64,000 bases of DNA from a bacterium (GTDB taxonomy: Bacteria; Myxococcota_A; Bradymonadia; Bradymonadales; Bradymonadaceae): NCBI GenBank assembly GCA_030427705.1, contig JAUIBR010000010.1, forward strand, positions 1 through 64,000. The letters run 5' to 3'. The stretch's first letter is position 1. Every line of letters begins with the position of its first letter. The notes beneath the pieces are model-generated. The model did not search any database and was not told the origin of the DNA. It saw only the letters and a list, made by a program, of their open reading frames with translations. The position numbers and the translations under genes are program-made. Below, piece by piece: positions 54,163-63,435 of this stretch.

Positions 54163-54576
54163 TTAAACAATCTCGTAGCTGTGCTCGATGTTCACGCCCC
54201 CACGCGTGAGCATGATCGAAGCCGAGCAGTACTTCTCTGCTGAGAGTTTGACGGCGCGGGCGACCTTGGATTCAGTTAGTTCGTCGCCCGATACCAGGAA
54301 GTGCATGTGAATCTTCGTGAAGACCTTCGGTGGCTCGTCCGCTCTTTCTGCGGTCAACTCGCATTTGCAGGCCGTCACACTTTCGCGGGATTTCTCCAAG
54401 ATGGTGACCACGTCGTATGATGCGCAGCCCCCGACCCCCATCAGGACCAATTCCATGGGGCGAGCGCCAGCGTTCTTGCCGCCGCTAGCCTCAGGTCCGT
54501 CGGTGACGATGGTGTGGCCCGAGCCGGGGGTAATTTCGAATTGGACGCCTTCGCGCCACTCAACAGTTGCTTTCAC
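54163..54576 (-). CDS. OsmC-family peroxiredoxin-like protein
   Basis: 137 residues. The two family cysteines are visible: one in GGCASYDV and one in EKYCSAS. The N-terminal beta part has VEWREGVQF. It reduces organic peroxides or related electrophiles with thiols. GTG start, with GAGG about four bases upstream. It lies before cysK, so a shared sulfur/oxidative-stress transcript is possible. Confidence 0.85.
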   Translation of the reverse strand: MKATVEWREGVQFEITPGSGHTIVTDGPEASGGKNAGARPMELVLMGVGGCASYDVVTILEKSRESVTACKCELTAERADEPPKVFTKIHMHFLVSGDELTESKVARAVKLSAEKYCSASIMLTRGGVNIEHSYEIV

Positions 54577-54765
54577 AGTTACCTCAGAGTCCAGAAATTC
54601 AAGACTGTGACTCTACCTCAGAGCTAAGCTTCACGCGATATTTCTACCTGAATTCCCACTGCGTAGCTAGGGATTAGTTTCTGACGATTGCGCACATTTA
54701 CCTACACCTTTGCCTCTCGTTTTGTTACTTTGTTAAGTGAGTGCTTACTAACGTGGAGGATGGTG

Positions 54766-55836
54766 ATGTGGCGAGTTAGTGTTTGTGCGGTCTTGGTCGT
54801 AATGATGGGTTGTGGTGACGCCTCGGATTCGGGGGCAACACAGTTCCAATTCGGTGATGAAAACAACGCTCAGATGGCGAGTGTAAACAATGATTCAGGT
54901 GATGATGGGACGAATGATCAGGCAAAGAAACAGGACCCAACGGGCGATGATCCTGTGATTCAGAACCCCAACGACGACACTCCAAACGATCCGACGGACC
55001 CAATGGACCCTGTTGAGCCGGGACCAAGCAATGGATGTGGTTCATCCGAAGGTTCGGGCACCTGGGAGCTGGAACATGACGGAATGGACCGAGCGATGGA
55101 AGTCCATGTTCCGCGCGGGTATGACGCAAATCAGCCTACTCCAATTGTCTTCAACTTCCATGGTCGTGCGATGAATGCGTGGCAACAAGAGATGTTCTCG
55201 GGCATGACACCGGTCGCTGACGACAACGGATTCATCGTGGTCTACCCCGAAGGCACGGGCGCTTCGCAGACGTGGAACGCAGGCGTCTGCTGTGGCTCCG
55301 CTCAGGCAAACAATATCGACGATGTTGGCTTTACGGCTGCGATGATCGACGAATTGGAGTCCAAACTTTGCATCGATACTGAGCGCGTTTTTGTCGTCGG
55401 CATGTCCAATGGCGGTTACATGTCCCACAAGATCGGCTGCGAGCTAGCCGACCGCATCACCGCAATTGGCGCGGTCGCTGGCACCATGCCATTCGGCGAT
55501 TGTTCGCCAGCTGAACCCATGCCTGTCTTGCATTTCCACGGCACGGCCGACTCGATCGTCCCCTACAATGGCTTTGCGGGAGTCGATGGCGCGCCGGCCT
55601 CCATGGATAAATGGGCGGACCTCAATAATTGCGGCGGCACCGAGGTCTATTTCGATCAAGGCGATGTGACATGCGAACGGTGGACAGGATGCGACGCTGA
55701 GGTCCGGTTCTGCACGATTGATGGCGGCGGGCACACGTGGCCAGGTGGAACAGACTTCACATTCGGAACGCTTGGTTACACAACGAACGATATCTCGGCG
55801 TCCGAGCACTTCTGGGAATTCTTCAGCCAATTCTGA
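54766..55836 (+). CDS. Poly(3-hydroxybutyrate) depolymerase-like (LpqC) esterase lipoprotein
   Basis: 356 residues. Lipobox MGC (Cys16), Asp/Asn/Pro linker, then an alpha/beta hydrolase domain. Catalytic Ser214 lies in GMSNGGYMSH. The acid is likely Asp in HGTADSIVPY and the His in GGGHTWPG. It fits the PHB depolymerase/feruloyl esterase-like group. GGAGG lies six bases before this ATG, while an ATG six bases earlier has no usable spacing. No clear partner gene. Confidence 0.88.
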   Translation: MWRVSVCAVLVVMMGCGDASDSGATQFQFGDENNAQMASVNNDSGDDGTNDQAKKQDPTGDDPVIQNPNDDTPNDPTDPMDPVEPGPSNGCGSSEGSGTWELEHDGMDRAMEVHVPRGYDANQPTPIVFNFHGRAMNAWQQEMFSGMTPVADDNGFIVVYPEGTGASQTWNAGVCCGSAQANNIDDVGFTAAMIDELESKLCIDTERVFVVGMSNGGYMSHKIGCELADRITAIGAVAGTMPFGDCSPAEPMPVLHFHGTADSIVPYNGFAGVDGAPASMDKWADLNNCGGTEVYFDQGDVTCERWTGCDAEVRFCTIDGGGHTWPGGTDFTFGTLGYTTNDISASEHFWEFFSQF

Positions 55837-55894
55837 TCGGACCGCCGCCAACCACAACCTTGACCCACGCTGAGTGACCAACGACGATAGCTCC

Positions 55895-57277
55895 ATGAAG
55901 GTATTGTCGCGGATTTGGAAGCTCCGCCGGGTCATGGTGTTGATCGCGGTCTTGGGGACCAGCTGCACGTGTGAGCACGACGTCGATGTTGTCGCAACCA
56001 CAGACGATGGCTCGGTTCGCCTCACGCGCGAATACACCGAGGAGCTCGGTTGTGGCGCTGCAGGTGGTCATGGCTTCGGCATCATCTTTCCGACGGTCGA
56101 AGACTCGACGAAGATGACGCTCGAGATCGATAAACCGCCAACGACCTATAAAATTGGTCGCACGTGCGGGCCCGGTGAAGCACAGATTCGCCTCAGTGAT
56201 GACAAGCGAATCCTCTTACTTCGTTGTCCCGAGGCCAAGGCATGGTCGGTGTCCTACCTGCCAAAGTCTGGTCAGAATAGTTTGGACGCTGCGACCGAGT
56301 TCGAGGGTGACGAACCGCCGGATTGGAAGGAAGTGCCATCGCTGGCGAAGAACATCAAAGCGTTTCAGTTCGGTCACCTCGATGCCGCGCTCAATGACGT
56401 TAAGCGTGTTGATGGCGAGGCCGCGTGGGCCGAGGGTGTGGCCCAAACAGTCTCTGGCAGCAACGATTGGGACAAGCATTTTGAGGCGCTCAATCCCACT
56501 CAAAAGAAGCGCGCTTTGAAGGAGCTGGCGAGGCGACTACATGAGGTCGAAGAGCCTACCCGCAACGCACTGAAGCGGGGCGCGGAACATCTCGCAGAGG
56601 CAGAACGCGATGTGCTCCTGAAACACCTCTCACGACTTGCAGCAACGAAGGGTGATCGTAGGTATGGCGCGACCGGCACCGCTTGCTCGGTTTTTCGCGG
56701 CCTGTCTGAAGCCAAAATCGATGACCTGGGGCCGCTTGCGTGCGAGATGACCGGATATCCATTCTCATGCGGCAAAGACACAACCCGGGTGATCGCGATG
56801 ACCCAGACGCCGTGCCCGGAAGCCGTGAAAAACGCATATCTAACCGTGTGCCGAGAACCGATCTGCGACACGCTTTGCGAGCCCGAGGAGCTTCCCAAAA
56901 AGCTCGAATGGGCAAAAGAAAACGACGGCGAGTTCAAACACCAGAAGGCGGTGCGTTCGGTCTACCTTCAGAAGATATTGCTCAATCATCCCGAAGAACG
57001 GAAAGCGCTTCAGCTTCAACTAGAGCGCAGCCGTTACACTTGGGATCAAACCACGCCGTGCGAACCGGGGATGGAGAAGGGGACCGAGTGTAACTGCAGT
57101 TGGAGCGGCAAGCCTGCACCCGATTGGGTTTGCCAGCGGGTTGGACAAACCGAGATCGAACTGGGCCGTTGCACTTTGTATGTGGACGATGAAAAGAAGA
57201 CGATCACGTCGCGCTACACAAACCCTCAAAAGCCGCGCGCCCGGCCGGATGCCGGGCAAGATATGGCATCGGACTAA
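55895..57277 (+). CDS. Hypothetical lipoprotein with HEAT-like region
   Basis: 460 residues, not recognised. The signal ends in TSC (Cys24) with a second Cys nearby. An N-terminal beta-rich region (about 30-130) is followed by a helical segment (about 150-270) and a Cys-rich C-terminal region (about 280-440) with CREPICDTLCEP and CNCSWSGKP. It ends in a charged region without a sorting tag. The ATG is chosen over an upstream GTG because of the signal peptide. Confidence 0.6.
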   Translation: MKVLSRIWKLRRVMVLIAVLGTSCTCEHDVDVVATTDDGSVRLTREYTEELGCGAAGGHGFGIIFPTVEDSTKMTLEIDKPPTTYKIGRTCGPGEAQIRLSDDKRILLLRCPEAKAWSVSYLPKSGQNSLDAATEFEGDEPPDWKEVPSLAKNIKAFQFGHLDAALNDVKRVDGEAAWAEGVAQTVSGSNDWDKHFEALNPTQKKRALKELARRLHEVEEPTRNALKRGAEHLAEAERDVLLKHLSRLAATKGDRRYGATGTACSVFRGLSEAKIDDLGPLACEMTGYPFSCGKDTTRVIAMTQTPCPEAVKNAYLTVCREPICDTLCEPEELPKKLEWAKENDGEFKHQKAVRSVYLQKILLNHPEERKALQLQLERSRYTWDQTTPCEPGMEKGTECNCSWSGKPAPDWVCQRVGQTEIELGRCTLYVDDEKKTITSRYTNPQKPRARPDAGQDMASD

Positions 57278-57343
57278 AACGATTCGCATTTCCAAAGGCG
57301 GCCTGCTAGATTCTTTGTGTCAATAATACACAAAGGGTGATTC

Positions 57344-57820
57344 GTGTCGGCGGCAAACACATGGAATATCGCGTTGGTTATCGTCCGAGACGGTGACCGA
57401 TTTCTTTTGGTTCACGAGAAGAAAGACCGCGGCTGGTACCTGCCAGCGGGACGGGTCGAACCTCACGAAACGTTCGCACAGGGCGCTATTCGCGAGACGA
57501 TTGAGGAATCCGGCGTCGAGGTCGAACTCGATGGAATCATCAGGCTTGAACACACGCCATCGCTAGCTGGCCGTGATTCCCGAATGCGTGTGATCTTCCT
57601 TGCGCATCCCATCGGCGGCGCGCTCAAGACAGAACCAGATTCAGAATCATTAGGAGCGGCGTGGTGCACGATCGAGGAGGCCAGCCAACTTCGCCTCCGC
57701 TCGGACGAGGTTTTGAAGCACTTTCAGTATGTCGCGAACGGAGGAGTTGTCGCCCCGATCGACCTGTTAACCTGGGAAGGTGCGCCTTACTCGCCGGGTG
57801 CGCCGTCGGAGTCCTACTAG
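57344..57820 (+). CDS. Nudix hydrolase
   Basis: 158 residues. The Nudix box GRVEPHETFAQGAIRETIEESGVEV fits Gx5Ex7REUxEExGU, with the metal-binding Glu residues. It hydrolyses a nucleoside diphosphate derivative of unknown identity. GTG start. The last 54 bases overlap the 3' end of the convergent thrombospondin-repeat gene. Confidence 0.88.
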   Translation: MSAANTWNIALVIVRDGDRFLLVHEKKDRGWYLPAGRVEPHETFAQGAIRETIEESGVEVELDGIIRLEHTPSLAGRDSRMRVIFLAHPIGGALKTEPDSESLGAAWCTIEEASQLRLRSDEVLKHFQYVANGGVVAPIDLLTWEGAPYSPGAPSESY

Positions 57821-58879
57821 TACCGCGAGCAGGAGCAGACCCATTGGTGGAACCGTTGTGTTCCGTACGACCGTGCTGCAGCTATCCGTGCCGCCAGTGA
57901 CACTACCGCCTGCGACTTCGTCATCATCCGTCTCGTTTAAGTCTGGTTCTGCGGTACTCATGTCCGAGGCAGGCATATCGATTGACCCCATGTCGGCGCC
58001 CATGTCTGGGCTACCCATATCGCCAGCACCCATATCGCCCGCACCCATGTCGCCAGCCCCCATATCGGGCATGCCCATGTCTGGGACGAGCTGACAATCC
58101 ACGCAGTCAGCGGAGTCTTCATCGCAGGTCTCTGGGTCCGACACGATTCCGTCGCCACAAACACAGTCCTGGGTGTTGCAGTCCATAGCCTCCATCAGCG
58201 CGCCGCACGGGGCGCCGCCCGTGTCGGGTTGTTGGACTACGGTTCGTGTTCGAGTTTGCGTCCCACCGTCGCATGGCGCGCTGCATTCGCCGAATTGCGA
58301 CCAATCGGAAAGGACACAATCGCAGGGCATTTCGTTGCATGCTTGGGTTTCCATCAACACTGGGCACTGAAGGCCATCGGGGTCCGGTTGTTGGGTGACC
58401 GTTCGCGTACGTGTCTGGGTCCCGCCCCCACAGGTTTCCGTACATGGCGTCCATGCCGACCACGCGCTTACGGCACAGTCAACACAGGGTTGCGTGTTGC
58501 AAGCGGCGTCCTCAGACAAGACTGGGCAGGCTGCGCCACCGTTTTGGGGCTGTGTGATGATCATTCGCGTTCGGGTTTGCGTTCCACCCCCGCAGGTGAC
58601 CGAGCAATTGCCAAATGCGCTCCACGCGGAAACTTCGCAATCCACGATGCAAAGCTGGGTATTGCATGGCTCCGTTTGCATCAGCACAGGGCAGGCGGCC
58701 CCGCCCGGTCCGGGTTGTTGCGTGACGGTCCGGGTTCGGGTTCGAATGCCGCCCCCGCATGGTTCTGAACAGGCGCTCCATGCCGACCACGCAGACACGG
58801 CACAATCTTGGGCGAATGCTTCGGCTGAAGCGAACAAAACAAACAGGCACAGAAAAGCGGTCGCTGGAAACCGGTACAT
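57767..58879 (-). CDS. Secreted protein with four thrombospondin type 1 repeats and MYXO-CTERM-type tail
   Basis: 370 residues with signal peptide ending in AFAQ. Four TSP1-like repeats (about 25-235) with WSxWSxC, CGGG and RTRT patterns; the last has CDGG. A CGDGI..CDE motif with DCVDC follows, then a DMG/DMGA repeat linker and CSTVV, hydrophobic helix and GLRRRTRR tail. AAGGAG lies nine bases before the ATG. TSP1 repeats are rare in bacteria. A binding or adhesion role is likely. Confidence 0.88.
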   Translation of the reverse strand: MYRFPATAFLCLFVLFASAEAFAQDCAVSAWSAWSACSEPCGGGIRTRTRTVTQQPGPGGAACPVLMQTEPCNTQLCIVDCEVSAWSAFGNCSVTCGGGTQTRTRMIITQPQNGGAACPVLSEDAACNTQPCVDCAVSAWSAWTPCTETCGGGTQTRTRTVTQQPDPDGLQCPVLMETQACNEMPCDCVLSDWSQFGECSAPCDGGTQTRTRTVVQQPDTGGAPCGALMEAMDCNTQDCVCGDGIVSDPETCDEDSADCVDCQLVPDMGMPDMGAGDMGAGDMGAGDMGSPDMGADMGSIDMPASDMSTAEPDLNETDDDEVAGGSVTGGTDSCSTVVRNTTVPPMGLLLLAVLVGLRRRTRRVRRTFPG

Positions 58880-59025
58880 CGTCTTGAACTCCTTGGAGAC
58901 GTTGCCATTCTGGCACGACCTCAGCAGGTTACAACCCTATCTAACATCACCTGACATTTTGGGGGTTGGCATTGAATGGCGGACCTGAAACGTATTCAAT
59001 GCACCTACACAAAGGCAGGTAGGTC

Positions 59026-60765
59026 ATGATGCAGACTCGAACGTTCATTCCAATTCTCCTGGCAACCGCTGCGCTCGCTTGTAGTCCATACGAAGACGAC
59101 GGCGACACCGCGTCCGCAGGGCATGTCACCTATCAGCAGGAGTTGACTCGGATTTGCGGTGCAGATCGCTACACGGGCGTGCAAGGTGCTGACGTGTCGC
59201 GATACCAGGAGAACTTCAACTGGGAGCGGCAGAAGAACGCCGGGATGGTCTTCGGAATTGCGCGAATCAGTGACGGAACGCAGTACATCGATCAGTACTT
59301 CGACCGCAATTGGTCGGAGCTCAAGCGCCTTGGGATGATTCGTGGTTCCTACCAGTATTTCCGACCCGCACAGAATGTGCAGGCGCAAGCGGACATCGTC
59401 ATCAATAAGCTGGGGCGCTTGGGACCTGGCGACCTGCCCGCCGTGATTGACGTGGAATCAAACGGAGGTCTCAACAAAGCCCAGGTGACGGCGAAGGTGA
59501 AGCAGTGGGTTGACCTCGTCGAAGCCGGAACCGGCAAAAAGCCTATCATCTACACTGGGCCCTATTTCTGGCAGGACAACGTTGGGGACACCGGTATGGG
59601 CGACCATCCACTTTGGATTGCCCACTACGGAACGACGTGCCCGCTGACCCCAGATGGCTGGTCGAAGTGGAGCTTCTGGCAGTATTGCGACGGAAACACG
59701 GCCTATTGCGAGAACGGTCAGGGATTTGACCGAAACGTCTTCAACGGCACGCTCGAAGAACTTCAAGAACTCGCGGGTCTGAAGACGGACTACGCAGCTG
59801 AGTATGTCGACCAATCGTTCCCGTTGGCGGTCGAGTCGATTCCTTTGGTGCCGAATCAGACGTTTACTGGGTACATCGAACTCCGCAATACGGGCGAACA
59901 AGCGTGGGACGAGAACACCCGTTTGGGCACCACTGAACCACGTGACCGCCCAAGTCCACTCGCCGATCCGACATGGCTTGCGCCGAATCGCCCCGCTGCG
60001 GTTTCGGGCATGGTTGAGCCGGGCGAAACCTACAAATTTGAGTTCACGCTCCGAGCTCCAGCGGAGCCGGGCGAATACGCTGAGTACTTCGGTGTGGTGC
60101 AAGAGGGTGTTGCCTGGTTCAGTGACGACGGGCAGGGCGGTCCGCCGGACAACCAATTGCAGGTCAAGGTAGAGGTGTCTCTTGCCCCTTACGGTGCGGA
60201 GCTCGTAGATATGTCATTTAATGACATGGTTAATCTGGAAGTTGGTGGGTCGGAAGCAGGTTGGGTCGAGGTTCGCAATTCCGGTAGCGCCACCTGGGCT
60301 GACGGGGAGGTGCTGTTGGCGGTAACCCCGCGCGAATCGGAGTCGCCATTGGCGCATCAGTCGTGGGTCAGCGCGAGTCGCGTGGTCGCAAACGTAGGCG
60401 AGGTCGCGCCCGGTGAGTCATATCGATTTGAATTTGTCTTGGCCGGAAACCAAGAAGGCACTTTGACCCAGACGTTCGGCTTGGTGACCGCGGACGGAAC
60501 CTGGTTCTCTGAAGCGCCGACCGGAGGCGGTCCGACCGACGATGCGATCGCAATCGATGTTCTCGTCGGTGATGAGGGCGCCACCACGGGTGGTCCTCGA
60601 ACGGGCGAAACCGATGAGGGTCTGCCTCCGCTTGTGTCGACGAATATCCACGCGCGAAGCGGCGGTTGCACGCAGGCAGGAACCGTCAATTCCAAGGCTA
60701 CATTGCTGGTCGGATTGTTGATGTTAGTTGGGTTAGTTCGGCGACGTCACCGAATCGTCACTTGA
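59026..60765 (+). CDS. GH25 lysozyme with two Ig-like domains and MYXO-CTERM-type tail
   Basis: 579 residues. Lipobox ALAC (Cys19). GH25 domain at about 48-240: GADVSRYQ with Asp56, AVIDVESNGG with Asp142 and Glu144, IYTGPYFW and PLWIAHYGT. Two NBR1-like or similar Ig domains (about 255-395 and 400-520). The tail has GGCTQAG, a hydrophobic helix and RRRHR. It probably cleaves peptidoglycan, of prey or of the cell itself. The ATG at 59029 is an alternative. Confidence 0.9.
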   Translation: MMQTRTFIPILLATAALACSPYEDDGDTASAGHVTYQQELTRICGADRYTGVQGADVSRYQENFNWERQKNAGMVFGIARISDGTQYIDQYFDRNWSELKRLGMIRGSYQYFRPAQNVQAQADIVINKLGRLGPGDLPAVIDVESNGGLNKAQVTAKVKQWVDLVEAGTGKKPIIYTGPYFWQDNVGDTGMGDHPLWIAHYGTTCPLTPDGWSKWSFWQYCDGNTAYCENGQGFDRNVFNGTLEELQELAGLKTDYAAEYVDQSFPLAVESIPLVPNQTFTGYIELRNTGEQAWDENTRLGTTEPRDRPSPLADPTWLAPNRPAAVSGMVEPGETYKFEFTLRAPAEPGEYAEYFGVVQEGVAWFSDDGQGGPPDNQLQVKVEVSLAPYGAELVDMSFNDMVNLEVGGSEAGWVEVRNSGSATWADGEVLLAVTPRESESPLAHQSWVSASRVVANVGEVAPGESYRFEFVLAGNQEGTLTQTFGLVTADGTWFSEAPTGGGPTDDAIAIDVLVGDEGATTGGPRTGETDEGLPPLVSTNIHARSGGCTQAGTVNSKATLLVGLLMLVGLVRRRHRIVT

Positions 60766-60817
60766 GGATCGGCATACAAATCTAGAGATTTACGGTCCAC
60801 CCACGCACTGAGTTGTT

Positions 60818-63430
60818 ATGCGTAAGTCCGCTTTGTTTCTAGTTTCCTTGCTTGTGGCCTGCTCTGGGTCGAGTTCAACCGACGGCAATATCACCTTCGA
60901 AAAACCTGTGTATGACGCAGAGGTCAAGGCTAAGGCCGAGGTCCCGAAGCGAATCATCGTGTTCATCGGCGACGGCATGGGCATCCCTTATGTTGCAGCG
61001 GGTGCGTATGCGAACGACGGTCCGCTGAACATGATGACGATGCCGAAGTTTGCGTGGATGACGACGCACGAGCATGAGTACGTCGGGACGGATTCGGCCG
61101 CGTCGGCGACGGCGATGGCTACCGGTCAGAAGACCCACTTCACGGGCGTCTCGGTGAAGGCAGGGACGAAGACCGAGGACGAGACCAAACCTGAGACGCA
61201 CTTGAAGTCGATCATGGAGTGGGCTCAGAAATTGGACTTAGGCACCGGGATGGTGGCGACGTCGCGAATTGTGCATGCCACGCCGGCAGCCTTTGGGGCG
61301 CATCGATCATTGCGCAAGTCATACGAAGGTGTCGCGGAAGATCTGAGCTCGAAGGACTTCAACGTGTTGCTAGGCGCGGGTAAGCAGTACTTCACGCAAC
61401 GCAAGGACGAACGCGACCTTCTGCACGAGATGGAGGAGCGCGGCTACGCAATCGCGCTGGACCCAGCTCATCTTGAGGGCGTGACTTCGGACAAGGTGGC
61501 CGGGTTGTTCTATGAAAACGACATGCCGTTCATCTTGGACGAAAAGCGTGCCATGTCGTTGCCGGATATGACCAAATGGGCCATCGAGCATCTCGACCGC
61601 GTGAAGCCCGAAGGCTACGTGTTGATGGTCGAGGGCTCGTTCATTGATTGGTGCGGACACAACCTCAATGGAGCGTGTTCTGTCGAAGAGACCTTGGATT
61701 TCGACAACGCGGTCGGGGTTGGATTGGACTACGCCCGGAAGCGAGATGACACGCTGGTCGTTGTGACCGCAGACCACGAAACCGGCGGGCTTTCCGTGGT
61801 TGACCCGTACTATGCGGAACGATTCAGCACTGTGCTTGGCGGTGAAGCGCAAATGCGCGCGATGACGGCTTTGAAGAAGCCGCAGAAGGGGGCAGGTTAC
61901 CCAATCGAACATTTTGCGGTTGGTGCGCGTCGCGGGATTGAAGCGCCTTCGGTTCCCATGACGCGTTCGAAGTGGGGCATGACCGAAAATAGGGACGCTC
62001 GCTTTACGATGTCGTGGGGCCATCTTTCAATTGCATCACGACCGTATTTTGATGGTGAGCGCCGCTACTACGGTGCACATACCGTAACGATGGTGCCGCT
62101 CTTTGCCGAAGGACCGGGGGCCGACTTCGTGGCCAAGTCGCGTGACAATGCGGACCTTGGAGCAAACCTCATCAGCCTCGTAAAGTCGCGCCGAAACAAC
62201 TCGCCCGAGTTTACAAAGGCCAATGACAAACCGTTTAAGCCTAAGAACGTCGTCCTGATGATTGGAGACGGCATGGGCGTGCCGTCCGTGACCGCCGCAA
62301 CCTACCTGAATGGCGCCACAACGATGGCGACTTTTCCGGTGCAGGGCTTCGCTTCCACGCACGCCATTGACTACCTGGTGAACGATTCAGCCGCGGGCGC
62401 GACCGCCCTGGCGACTGGCATGCGAACGCGAAAGCGGGTCGCAGGAATGGTGGTGAAAGATGCGGTGCTTCAGCCTGGAACAAGCGTTATCGACGCGGCG
62501 GAACCGAAACAAATCCGGACCGGCATCGTCACCACGACTCAGCTGGTTCACGCCACGCCAGCTTCGTTCTACGCAGACGTCGACCATCGCCGAAAGAAGT
62601 GGGATATCGCAAAGCATTTTGTGTCCTTCAAGCGACGCACCAACCTCAGCGACGGCATCGACGTCGTGGTTGCCGGCGGGTTGAAAGACTTCAACGGCGA
62701 GCACCAAAAGGCGTTGGTGAACCAAGGATACCAGATTCGCAAAAAGTGGGACCCGACACCGACCGAAGGCAACCTTCTGATGTTTGTTGCGGACGAAGGC
62801 CTGCCGACGGCGGGTGAACGCAAAGCCGGTGGGGGTCCGAATCTTGGCGAGATGACGCAGTACGCTCTGAATCACCTGGCGAGCGAGGGAGAGCCGTTCT
62901 TCTTATTGGTTGAAGGTGGTCAGATTGACTGGGAGCTGCACCATGCAAAACGCGATATGTCGGTTGTCGACGAGGTCGTGGACTTCGACGGTGCGGTAGG
63001 TGTCGCCAAGGCGTTTGCAGAGAATCGCGGCGACACGCTCGTCGTCGTGACCGCCGACCACGATCATACTATGTCACTTCTTGACACACATTATCCCTTC
63101 CAAGAAGGCATGTGTGGTGTCGAGAAATCCTGTGGTGGTCCGTATGAGGCTATCCGACTTCCCATTGCCAAATCAGGGATTCCCCACGGCGACGGGCTCT
63201 ATGACGCCGCGATGCAGGGCGAGTACGCCCCCACCGCGCTCATCATGCAATACGCGTGGTTTGTGCAGGCGGGTATGGAGAAGGACAAAGAGCTCGACGC
63301 GCCACACAGCGCGAACTTCGTACCGGTGTTCGCCTACGGTCCCTGGGCCACAAAGTTTGCGGGTATGAACGACCAACCTGAGATCGGTCAGATCATCCAT
63401 GAGTGGGTGGCAGCGACCAAAGTCGAATAG
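60818..63430 (+). CDS. Tandem alkaline phosphatase lipoprotein (two catalytic domains)
   Basis: 870 residues, about twice a single alkaline phosphatase. Lipobox VAC (Cys15). Each half carries a full set of motifs. First half: IGDGMG with Asp52, Ser93 in GTDSAASATAMATG, EGSFIDWCGH and TADHETGG. Second half: IGDGMG with Asp484, Ser524 in NDSAAGATALATG, EGGQIDWELHH and TADHDH. Both look active. It frees phosphate outside the cell. The junction lies near residue 470. Confidence 0.9.
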   Translation: MRKSALFLVSLLVACSGSSSTDGNITFEKPVYDAEVKAKAEVPKRIIVFIGDGMGIPYVAAGAYANDGPLNMMTMPKFAWMTTHEHEYVGTDSAASATAMATGQKTHFTGVSVKAGTKTEDETKPETHLKSIMEWAQKLDLGTGMVATSRIVHATPAAFGAHRSLRKSYEGVAEDLSSKDFNVLLGAGKQYFTQRKDERDLLHEMEERGYAIALDPAHLEGVTSDKVAGLFYENDMPFILDEKRAMSLPDMTKWAIEHLDRVKPEGYVLMVEGSFIDWCGHNLNGACSVEETLDFDNAVGVGLDYARKRDDTLVVVTADHETGGLSVVDPYYAERFSTVLGGEAQMRAMTALKKPQKGAGYPIEHFAVGARRGIEAPSVPMTRSKWGMTENRDARFTMSWGHLSIASRPYFDGERRYYGAHTVTMVPLFAEGPGADFVAKSRDNADLGANLISLVKSRRNNSPEFTKANDKPFKPKNVVLMIGDGMGVPSVTAATYLNGATTMATFPVQGFASTHAIDYLVNDSAAGATALATGMRTRKRVAGMVVKDAVLQPGTSVIDAAEPKQIRTGIVTTTQLVHATPASFYADVDHRRKKWDIAKHFVSFKRRTNLSDGIDVVVAGGLKDFNGEHQKALVNQGYQIRKKWDPTPTEGNLLMFVADEGLPTAGERKAGGGPNLGEMTQYALNHLASEGEPFFLLVEGGQIDWELHHAKRDMSVVDEVVDFDGAVGVAKAFAENRGDTLVVVTADHDHTMSLLDTHYPFQEGMCGVEKSCGGPYEAIRLPIAKSGIPHGDGLYDAAMQGEYAPTALIMQYAWFVQAGMEKDKELDAPHSANFVPVFAYGPWATKFAGMNDQPEIGQIIHEWVAATKVE

Positions 63431-63435
63431 GCTGG

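Noticed and set aside
54732-54752. TetR-type operator (GTTAAGTGAGTGCTTACTAAC) before the esterase gene
   Set aside because: The arms match only partly and in different registers, and no TetR regulator is nearby.
58880-59025. Sigma-54 promoter (TGGCAC element)
   Set aside because: The TGGCAC is present but no GC-rich -12 TTGC element at the right distance.
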